Assembly (NCBI RefSeq): GCF_033097485.1
Contig: NZ_AP028634.1
Span: 496,001 to 560,000 of the forward strand
Length of the DNA stretch: 64,000 nt
Origin: Pyrofollis japonicus
Lineage (GTDB): Archaea > Thermoproteota > Thermoprotei_A > Sulfolobales > Pyrodictiaceae
Reading direction: 5' to 3'
The notes under the pieces are model-generated. The model worked only from the letters and a program-made list of their open reading frames with translations. It did not search any database and was not told where the DNA came from. Numbering within the stretch: the first letter of the stretch is position 1; every line of letters starts with the position of its first letter. The translations under genes and the position numbers were made by a program. This document shows, piece by piece, positions 58,501 to 64,000 of this stretch.

Positions 58501-58618
58501 GGTACTTGGCCGCATCTCTGCCGCGGACAATGGACTCATAGATGGCGTATAGGAGTACGAGCACAGCTATCAATGGGAGTATGCCGGTATAGTGTAACGG
58601 GCCTATATGGAAGCTCAC
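55583..58618 (-). CDS. ccmF: Heme lyase CcmF, large form
   Basis: CcmF attaches heme from CcmE to CXXCH motifs of apocytochromes. The WWD-type domain WGGYWAWDPVETSE is at residues 216-229. Flanking His residues and about 14-15 membrane helices are visible. At 1011 residues it exceeds bacterial CcmF (about 650): residues 500-985 form a large extracytoplasmic region that ends in one last membrane helix. That region may take over the role of CcmH/CcmI, which were not found. GTG 58618 follows GAGGTGA. Confidence 0.92.
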   Translation of the reverse strand: MSFHIGPLHYTGILPLIAVLVLLYAIYESIVRGRDAAKYLRIGFLLVAIGWLIYWIPFVTLDFTLHEVFWNTSPGLPTWMRFAAAWAGGGGSLFLFALIASLGGLYLLRSETSRWLQAALASITVIGLAAAFLNDAFTVLPQKPVSGAGLNPLLKSPWLYPHPLSTFSGYALLAVASAALLAGMRRKGYILFEIGWALLTLGILLGGYWSYETFGWGGYWAWDPVETSELMVWLAATILPHLLVVAPSLAPASEALLASSVFLAMYVTRTGLSPLHSFAAPSLGALILLATAYAWLVLAGLALYKKVEDGWRELVRSVRSLEIYRVGLLVAAISLIIASLFVYSTLLVPASMTVAGKSASVPQMSAGIKFFHPVLYPLLIVMLAAIPAAFLGQWLGWRGYFALLVTVGATAAVLGAAGYTDKIDIAPLSPDATNAMMLFGLPWAGTAAAATITYIVIRAKKGLLILLRDRFSGLSLLHLGLAITVIGVLLSGTYAFNESYMKEYHIKPGDTIVLPGGFKLSFEGFSFGISDSKVDIYTRYVNHTASYYYGQVALFTLAQDFARLIQEYENGKKMYETNTTAKTLLKLALRGTIPAPGTFVARGRATVKYINFATNTTLVIAQNEPVEIELTNITLRPMLNQDNGSFYLFMPIQAAELKAVFERNVSNFLPAVLGVHDLLAFSFTEPLRISIGNITLIISNATILSEQLLTGGKGEPLHTYNNTIGGKMAILDTQSGTLEVNGTKIASIPAEIPSGVITYYIAESTPSYKKVIDAIKETGLYDLLKEPENVLKLAFSPDCLKTIHSGASFAANGCEAYVKAPKLVPETAWLDVVFKISRGGSEKLVKERIRFEAYGEIQGIHGLVPKVIHPGEGIDEVYIVLEPPMINSFLYGSQIAYHELLIYYLHEAFKNLTPPERLALAAVMIGGYQSDLLGNLGNPQQAQSMLEGSLVDVYLLASKYDPRNSTILRDGLTVKVKIVPGARLVWLGPVLMAISALYLAGMALALRRGGR

Positions 58619-58652
58619 GTTGCTTCACCTCGTTCCCGCAAGCATTTATTCC

Positions 58653-60224
58653 TTATACGAATCCAAGGCTGTAGAGGAGCAGGTAAACACCTGATGCGAG
58701 GAGAACTCCTCCGCCGAGCAGGTCAAGAACCTTCTTACGCTCCATTATCCTGTTCACTATTCCGGCCCCAAGCCTAGAGACGGCGTAAAGGACTATTGCT
58801 AGTGGAATGCTTACGCCGAGAGCAAAGCTCGCGGCAACAAGCACGCCAGACAATCCTGCACCACTACCCGCTACGAGAAGCAATGAACCGACGACAAGCG
58901 GCAGGCTACACTGTACTGCTAGGAAGCCGTAGGCCGCGCAGAACCCGATCACTCCTCCTCTCCGAAGACTAAACATGGCATCAAGCTCTACTGGTACCCC
59001 GAACATGCTTGCAGCGCCGGCGGCAATTATTGCGAGAGCTATCACGGGTAGCAATACTTGCTGAACACCTGCTGCAAGTGCTCCCGCAACAACGAAGAGC
59101 AGGCCAATTGCGATAACGCCCGCGAATGATGCGAGGCCGCACGCGCCACAAGTTGCCGCGCTGAGCCTTCTGCCACTGACACTCATTGTAGCGGCTTGTG
59201 TGACGAGAAGCGGCAGGACGCAGGGAGAGAATGCAGCGACAAAGCCTGCAACAAAAGCAGCTATTGCACCAACAATGCTTGTAGCAGTCACGCTCTGCCT
59301 TGAAGGCCTACTAGTTATGGGGGTCGCCTCGCCCTCAACACTGGTAGTATTTGCGCTGATAAGCTGTGCGGCTTTCGAGAGGTTAAGGCTCGGAGGCGTC
59401 CGGTTTAGAAGCACATGCGAAATGTATGAGAGGAGATACGAGGTTCGGTCAAGCTCGTAGGCAGAAATATCAACGTATTTCCTCATAGACAATATTGCGT
59501 CCTGGAGGCCGCTGTAGTCTCCATAGTATTCCTCGAGGGTCTTGTTCTGGGAAATAGCTTGTAGTATAGTGTTTGCGAGGAAGTCGTTCATAGTCTTCCT
59601 GTTCTGTAGCCACTGTCTCAGGGAAGCTGCGTCAAGGCCCGGTATTATCCCGTGGCATGCAGAGCATTTGTTGTTGAAAACGTTGAGCCCCTCCTTTGCA
59701 AGGTTCTCGGGGGTGAGCTGCTTAAGCCCAGCAGCCCCTATAGCCCATGAAAGCATGGCGCTAGTAACGTTATCAGCCACGAACGCGCCTATGTGGCGTG
59801 CAACGACCTTCCCGTTGACAAATACGATGAAGGTTGGTGTGTCGAAGACACTGTATCTCCGGAACACTGGGTCTGTTTGAGCACCGTACATTATGTGGTA
59901 AAAGGAGACCGGGAGACTGTTGCTCATCTCCTCGAGCCTAGCCCAGTAGGGATACATTCTCTTACATACAGGGCACGTAGGCGACTCAAACATGACTGCT
60001 ACCGGCTTCTTCGAAGAGCTTATCAGCTTGTCGAAGGCAGCAGCGCTGGGAATAGAATTGCCCTCTACCTCCAAGTACACCTTCGAGACGCTGTTCATGT
60101 AAGCTACTAGCCCGAACACAATCACGCCTGCAAGCAGTACAAGGCCTATCAGTATTAAACCGCTCTTCTTCTGCCTCTGGAAAGCCTTTAAGTCAAGCCT
60201 CATTGATTTCCGCCGAAACGGCAA
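58653..60224 (-). CDS. Thioredoxin - cytochrome c - CcdA/DsbD fusion protein
   Basis: Three modules sit in one chain. Numbering is from the first in-frame TTG at 60257. A membrane anchor (33-54) is followed by a thioredoxin domain with active site CPVC (95-98) and cis-Pro in DTPTFIVF. Next is a mono-heme cytochrome domain with CSACH (198-202). Last is a CcdA/DsbD-like six-helix domain (from about 325) with its redox cysteines in SPCVLPLL (346) and VQCSLPLVVG. It probably carries reductant across the membrane to reduce apocytochrome cysteines, combining the CcdA and CcmG jobs. TTG 60224 is preferred because GGAGGAGGA precedes it. It heads the ccmF-A-C-E-B operon. Confidence 0.9.
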   Translation of the reverse strand: MPFRRKSMRLDLKAFQRQKKSGLILIGLVLLAGVIVFGLVAYMNSVSKVYLEVEGNSIPSAAAFDKLISSSKKPVAVMFESPTCPVCKRMYPYWARLEEMSNSLPVSFYHIMYGAQTDPVFRRYSVFDTPTFIVFVNGKVVARHIGAFVADNVTSAMLSWAIGAAGLKQLTPENLAKEGLNVFNNKCSACHGIIPGLDAASLRQWLQNRKTMNDFLANTILQAISQNKTLEEYYGDYSGLQDAILSMRKYVDISAYELDRTSYLLSYISHVLLNRTPPSLNLSKAAQLISANTTSVEGEATPITSRPSRQSVTATSIVGAIAAFVAGFVAAFSPCVLPLLVTQAATMSVSGRRLSAATCGACGLASFAGVIAIGLLFVVAGALAAGVQQVLLPVIALAIIAAGAASMFGVPVELDAMFSLRRGGVIGFCAAYGFLAVQCSLPLVVGSLLLVAGSGAGLSGVLVAASFALGVSIPLAIVLYAVSRLGAGIVNRIMERKKVLDLLGGGVLLASGVYLLLYSLGFV

Positions 60225-60425
60225 GTAATGAATCCTCCTCCTCTCTTTCGTGCCCAATGGTTATGGCTCGTTGCCTAAATCCTGCTTATTACTGTGTCCC
60301 CGAAATATGTTTTGACACGATAGAAACCTAATGGTGTAAACCTTGTTGCATAATCCGCACTGACTCCAGGTAACAAAAGAGAATAGGGGGAGAGGTTATG
60401 CCGCAGAGCTACTCTCGAGTGAAGG

Positions 60426-61274
60426 CTACTTTGTTTCGGCTAAAATAACTGGCTTCTTTTCCTCACTCTTTTCCTCAGCCTTGTTCTTTACGCCGAAGTG
60501 GCTCTCAACAAGGTCACGGTACACGTTCTTGTTCATTACTAGGCCGACGAGATAATGTGGCAGCTCATGCCTCAGAAACGCCTCAATCACTTTAGCCTCC
60601 GCCTTGCGTAGTAGCTCTGCTAGCGTCGATACTGAGAGGCCGAGCTTTGCAGCAAGCTCTTTTAGGCTGGTGCGTCGCGGGAACTGGTAGTACCCCATTA
60701 TGTAGGCATATAGTATTGCAAGTTCTTGCTTCTGCGTCAACATGTAGTCGTAGCCGTTAACCTCATGCGATAACAGTATCTTGCATCCCTTTTGCTTTAG
60801 CTCGGAGATTACCTTGCTCTTTGCAACCATGAGTTCGCAGAGAAGCCCGTATGGCGTAATAATAGTGGTCTTTACCATTGATCCAGGCATCGGGCGAAGC
60901 AGTGGGCACTGCCTGCCCTCCCTTATGCATGGACACTTATCCTTCTCTATGATTATCCGGTATACCGTGTTAAACTTGTTGCTAAAGATCTTCTGGAACG
61001 CTATGCCTTCCTCCTGTTTTAGCTTGTTCTCAAAGGCTTCGAGGAGGCCGCTAGCACCGCTTACGCGTATCCAGACCTCGGTAAAGCCCTCCTCGGTGTA
61101 GTGGTATGCACGGAGCACCCGACCAGCGATACCGGAGGTCATTCCGAGAATAGTGTCAAAGACGTTTCCATCATTGTCCTGCGGGGCGTACCTCATAGCC
61201 TTCGCTAGTACGTTTTGGAGTGGGCAGTTCTGCGTATTATGGAGGCAATATACGACTAGGGGTTCATTGGTCAA
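60426..61274 (-). CDS. Bat-type HTH regulator with NarO-like cysteine motif
   Basis: The C-terminal part (about residues 178-240: LTQKQELAILYAYIMGYYQF, then TSLKELAAKLGLSVSTLAELLRKAEAKV) is the bacterio-opsin-activator helix-turn-helix. Cysteines 17, 114, 116 and 123 give the pattern C-Xn-C-X-C-X6-C, close to C-Xn-C-X-C-X7-C of haloarchaeal NarO, the activator of denitrification genes. Three more cysteines are at 10, 146 and 164. It probably binds an iron-sulfur cluster and senses oxygen or redox state. TTG 61274 follows a perfect GAGGTGAT. It lies just upstream of the ccm operon on the same strand; an 18-bp palindrome is in its promoter. Confidence 0.85.
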   Translation of the reverse strand: MTNEPLVVYCLHNTQNCPLQNVLAKAMRYAPQDNDGNVFDTILGMTSGIAGRVLRAYHYTEEGFTEVWIRVSGASGLLEAFENKLKQEEGIAFQKIFSNKFNTVYRIIIEKDKCPCIREGRQCPLLRPMPGSMVKTTIITPYGLLCELMVAKSKVISELKQKGCKILLSHEVNGYDYMLTQKQELAILYAYIMGYYQFPRRTSLKELAAKLGLSVSTLAELLRKAEAKVIEAFLRHELPHYLVGLVMNKNVYRDLVESHFGVKNKAEEKSEEKKPVILAETK

Positions 61275-61398
61275 ACAATCACCTCAGGCGCGGTGAATGG
61301 GGCCGCTTCTTTCTATTCCAGGATGCTTGGTTACTAGGTCTCTTATACTACCTTTCCGACCTTCCTTAGTATCCGGGGGGTTAGCAATAACCTTTTCC

Positions 61399-61416
61399 TA
61401 TATTCTCGAGAATATA
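61399..61416. promoter_or_regulatory. 18-bp perfect palindrome upstream of the NarO-like regulator
   Basis: TATATTCTCGAGAATATA is an exact palindrome in the 227-base gap between the gluzincin stop and the regulator start, 125 bases before the latter. Its AT-rich ends could also serve as a TATA box. It is a natural candidate for an autoregulatory operator. Confidence 0.55.
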
Positions 61417-61501
61417 TAGAGACTAGTAATATAGAAACCCGTTATTGATTAAACTATATGGATATAACCAATATGATTGGATTCACCCTTATACCATTAA
61501 T

Positions 61502-62974
61502 TCATTTTCGATTATTCGCATATTTGTAGTAAAATAGCACTAGGGCAACTACCACAGCGACGCCTAGAACGATTCCCCAGTCCACGCTCGTGGCGCGTTT
61601 CCCGGAGTCATTGTATTCCCGCCTTATTCCTATACCGGCGTAGCTATTATTCAGCAACGAAGTACACGAATGTTTTTGCTTCTTAACGTTTTTCGCCCTG
61701 CTTGTCCTGGCTAGGCTTTTTTCCTCGTAGCTTACACTGGTCGTTGTTCTAATAGTAGTAGTCGTAGTGCTTTCTCCTTGCCTTCCTAAGGCAACTATGT
61801 GCTTGGCCTGTGTCTGTCCGATTAGCGATGAGAGGCTATACTGGTCTGAATACAACAGTATTCTCCCCATCTCCTTCTCTAACGCCTTAGTACAGTTCAT
61901 CTCGTCGGCAATGCCCCTCATCCCCTCTAGTAGGTCAAGTATAGAGGCGTCCTTAGCCCCCTCATCATAGAGCAGTTTTAGCGCCTCCGTGTAGATGTCC
62001 TTATTGCACGCTAGGAGTGATGCAGCTCTCAGCGAGGCGTGTAGCTTAAGCCACACGTAGTACGGGTTAAGCGTCTTCGCTGCCTCCTCGTAGCTGAGTG
62101 ATAGCTTGTAAAGTGTGGCATTGCACTGCCTTAGGGCAAGCAGGGAGAGAAGCTCGGCAGCACCCTCAGTGAGACTAGGATCCCCCCTGAGCTGGCCTTT
62201 CCCTATCCAGCTATGGACAACCTCGTGCGAAACTATGTGAACTGCGGCACTCCTATCATTACCCGGTTTTATGTAGACGACGCCCCCGAGGCTATACCCT
62301 GTCCCAGTAAGTACTAAGGGGTGCTCGCTCGGAGGCACCAATACAAGTACTACGGGGCTTCGATTACTAGGCCCGAAAACCTCGCTCATGTACTCCTTTG
62401 CACAGATAAGTGCATTAATAATGTCGCTCCCTATTGCCTTGCCCAGTGGCTCAACGACAAAAACACCGCCAAGACTCTCGACACCATACTTGTTCTTCGA
62501 CGCTATTACCACACCGTCATAGATGTAGTCCGAAACGAGGCCTTGGAGAGGCAGGATATAGGAGCCGTTAGCACCATATCCTCTCCTATCCATAGAACTA
62601 AGCACAGTATAGTTCTCTGGCACCTCTATCCCAATCAATATACGATCGCTTGTCCCCGGACTCAGTGTCGCTATTAGATAAGTCAGCCTCGGGCAGACAT
62701 TGTCAACAACATAGTAGAGGGGAAGCACAATAAGGTCTTGGGAAACAGCACGGGTCTCCCTAAAATAGGGATTAGGGCTCAATATCCCCTTGCATCGAAA
62801 CGAGTTACCATATATTGACCCGTTTATAGAGACAAGCCACGAGTGATTGGCACGCGAGAACTCCAAGAAGAGGTAGTTAGAAGGCTTACCACCCTCGCTC
62901 AGCGAAGAGGACGCCAGCACAAATAATGAGGCTAAGGCCGCTAAGATCAACGTTATTCGTGTGAGTCGCGACAC
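61502..62974 (-). CDS. Secreted membrane-anchored gluzincin-type metalloprotease
   Basis: A signal peptide (residues 1-27) and a C-terminal membrane helix (WGIVLGVAVVVALVLFYYKY) bracket an extracellular domain. The zinc motif HEVVH is at 250-254 (HIVSHEVVHSWIGKG), followed by LTEGAAE with a Glu at 270 and another at 274, the M1/M61-like order. A Thr-rich linker (about 395-412, STTTTTIRTTTS) leads to the anchor. The length of 490 is shorter than M1 aminopeptidases. It may trim extracellular peptides or process surface proteins. GTG 62974 follows AGGGGAT. Confidence 0.78.
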   Translation of the reverse strand: MSRLTRITLILAALASLFVLASSSLSEGGKPSNYLFLEFSRANHSWLVSINGSIYGNSFRCKGILSPNPYFRETRAVSQDLIVLPLYYVVDNVCPRLTYLIATLSPGTSDRILIGIEVPENYTVLSSMDRRGYGANGSYILPLQGLVSDYIYDGVVIASKNKYGVESLGGVFVVEPLGKAIGSDIINALICAKEYMSEVFGPSNRSPVVLVLVPPSEHPLVLTGTGYSLGGVVYIKPGNDRSAAVHIVSHEVVHSWIGKGQLRGDPSLTEGAAELLSLLALRQCNATLYKLSLSYEEAAKTLNPYYVWLKLHASLRAASLLACNKDIYTEALKLLYDEGAKDASILDLLEGMRGIADEMNCTKALEKEMGRILLYSDQYSLSSLIGQTQAKHIVALGRQGESTTTTTIRTTTSVSYEEKSLARTSRAKNVKKQKHSCTSLLNNSYAGIGIRREYNDSGKRATSVDWGIVLGVAVVVALVLFYYKYANNRK

Positions 62975-63127
62975 TCTGCTATCCCCTTATAGATCCTTGT
63001 CTGAGCCATGGCTTGTCTAAGAAAGTGGTCCTCCGTATCACTTAGAACTAGCTTGAGAAGAAGAGGGGTTATGAATTGTAAAAAAGGGTATTTGGCCTTG
63101 CTTTCAAAACGGTGCTTGTTTGCCTCG

Positions 63128-64000
63128 TTACTTCCTCTTATACATCACTGCGACTACTGCCGCTGCTAGCGCTATCACGATCGCTATTACTCCTAGCGTG
63201 AACGCTGCCTTGGCCATGCCTTCTACGCTGCTCCTTAGGTCCTTGACCTCCTTGCTTAGCTCTGTTGCCTTCTCGTGTGCCGCGCTCGCGGTCTCCTTGG
63301 CCTCCTCTGCTGCCTTCTTAGCCTCCTCGGCGGAGGAGGCTGCCTTCTGTACCTGTGCTTGTAGTGCTTGTATCTTGTTGAGTGTCTGCTCTATGTCGGC
63401 GAGCATCTTCTGTATGGCCTCCTTCTGTGGCCCGGCTGGTAGCTGCTCTGCTAGCTGCTTGATCTCTGCTAGTAGCTGCTGTACGCTCTCCTTTACCTCT
63501 GCTATGCTCTCCTGGGTCTGCATTGCGCTCTGGCTGAAGTCTGTCTCAAGCTTGCTTAGCTTCTCAGCTAGTGCTGGCACCTGTGCTTGTAGCGCCTCTA
63601 GCTGTGCTTGTAGTGCCTGCAGCTGCTGCTGTAGCTGTGCGATCTGTGTCGCTAGGCCTGGCTGATATGGTGCTCCGCCTGCCTGGCCCTTGAGGGCAGC
63701 TATCTCCATCTTTAGCGCCTTAACCTTTAGCGCCATGTCGAAGTACTCTACCATCTTCATTAGCGCGTCCATTGTATCTACTATACCGAACCAGTGAGCG
63801 TAGTCTGGGCCCATCATGAAGGCGCCGTTTCTCCATCTCCTACCCTGGTGGTGCCAGATGTAGTACCACTGGAACTCCATGTACTCGTCTATGATGTTCT
63901 TCTTGTCTTGTATGCCGAGCTTCCAGGCCAGCTGTAGTATGTTGAACGCGAAGTGTGCCACTATGTCGTAGTCTATCATGTTCTGGTCAGCTGTCCTGAA
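63128..64000 (-). CDS. C-terminal part of HAO-like multiheme cytochrome with coiled-coil membrane tail (5' end outside window)
   Basis: The frame is open through the window edge (residues FRTADQN precede the first Met at 63979), so the heme-bearing N-terminal part lies outside. The visible start, EYMEFQWYYIWHHQGRRWRN followed by GAFMMGPDYAHWFG, matches the C-terminal block of octaheme hydroxylamine-oxidoreductase-family proteins. After it comes a long coiled coil (about 85-255, Gln/Ala/Leu rich), then a membrane helix (AFTLGVIAIVIALAAAVVAVMY). HAO relatives in Epsilonproteobacteria reduce nitrite; others oxidise hydroxylamine or hydrazine. No CXXCH is visible in the part shown, so the heme count cannot be checked. 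Confidence 0.72.
   Translation of the reverse strand, partial: FRTADQNMIDYDIVAHFAFNILQLAWKLGIQDKKNIIDEYMEFQWYYIWHHQGRRWRNGAFMMGPDYAHWFGIVDTMDALMKMVEYFDMALKVKALKMEIAALKGQAGGAPYQPGLATQIAQLQQQLQALQAQLEALQAQVPALAEKLSKLETDFSQSAMQTQESIAEVKESVQQLLAEIKQLAEQLPAGPQKEAIQKMLADIEQTLNKIQALQAQVQKAASSAEEAKKAAEEAKETASAAHEKATELSKEVKDLRSSVEGMAKAAFTLGVIAIVIALAAAVVAVMYKRK

Overview
The window reads as the chromosome of a hyperthermophilic, anaerobic crenarchaeon, most like the Pyrodictiaceae (Pyrodictium, Hyperthermus, Pyrolobus). The basis is gene content: an archaeal A-type ATP synthase, VAT/Cdc48 ATPase, ribosomal protein S26e, archaeal prolyl-tRNA synthetase and DTD2. Many TTG/GTG starts follow Shine-Dalgarno cores of GGTG or GAGGTGA type, and TATA-like boxes are frequent. 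Genus assignment is inference. No rRNA gene, tRNA gene, CRISPR array, transposase or phage gene was seen.

Region 1 (1-16.3 kb) is housekeeping. It holds the 3' part of a Cdc48/VAT gene and the A-type ATP synthase locus: H-C forward, I reverse, then F-E-A-B-D forward, and K apart after a D-aminoacyl-tRNA deacylase gene. Prolyl-tRNA synthetase, a creatininase-family enzyme, a TrmY-like methyltransferase and S26e follow. Region 2 (16.4-37.2 kb) is mixed metabolism: an HD phosphohydrolase, a truncated acyl-CoA dehydrogenase, an M48 protease, TatC/TatA, an EamA transporter, a class II aldolase, ThiL, an inositol-phosphatase-family enzyme, a DNA-glycosylase-like Fe-S protein, a complete pstS-C-A-B-phoU phosphate operon divergent from an AbrB-PhoU regulator, RidA and threonine ammonia-lyase.

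Region 3 (37.2-64 kb) looks like one respiratory island. It has NapD-, NapH- and NapG-like proteins and a 1278-residue exported molybdopterin reductase of Nap/Nas type. It also has a mono-heme membrane protein with a choice-of-anchor-V-like domain, a tetraheme cytochrome c, a Tat-exported four-cluster ferredoxin, an NrfD-type quinol-oxidising membrane subunit and a second mono-heme cytochrome. A six-gene cytochrome c maturation operon follows: a thioredoxin-cytochrome c-CcdA fusion, then ccmF-A-C-E-B. A Bat-type regulator with a NarO-like cysteine pattern and the C-terminal end of a hydroxylamine-oxidoreductase-like multiheme cytochrome complete it.

Read together, region 3 encodes a plausible extracytoplasmic nitrate-to-ammonium (or nitrate/nitrite) respiratory chain with its assembly factors and redox regulator. 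The Tat translocase genes that would export its cofactor-loaded subunits lie in region 2, and the ATP synthase of region 1 would use the resulting gradient. The most unusual items are the thioredoxin-cytochrome-CcdA fusion, the CxxxY-type CcmE, the NarO-like regulator with an 18-bp palindrome upstream, the HAO-like protein with a coiled-coil membrane tail, a creatininase gene that seems to start at CTG, and a 135-bp inverted-repeat-bounded segment at the 5' end of the truncated acyl-CoA dehydrogenase.
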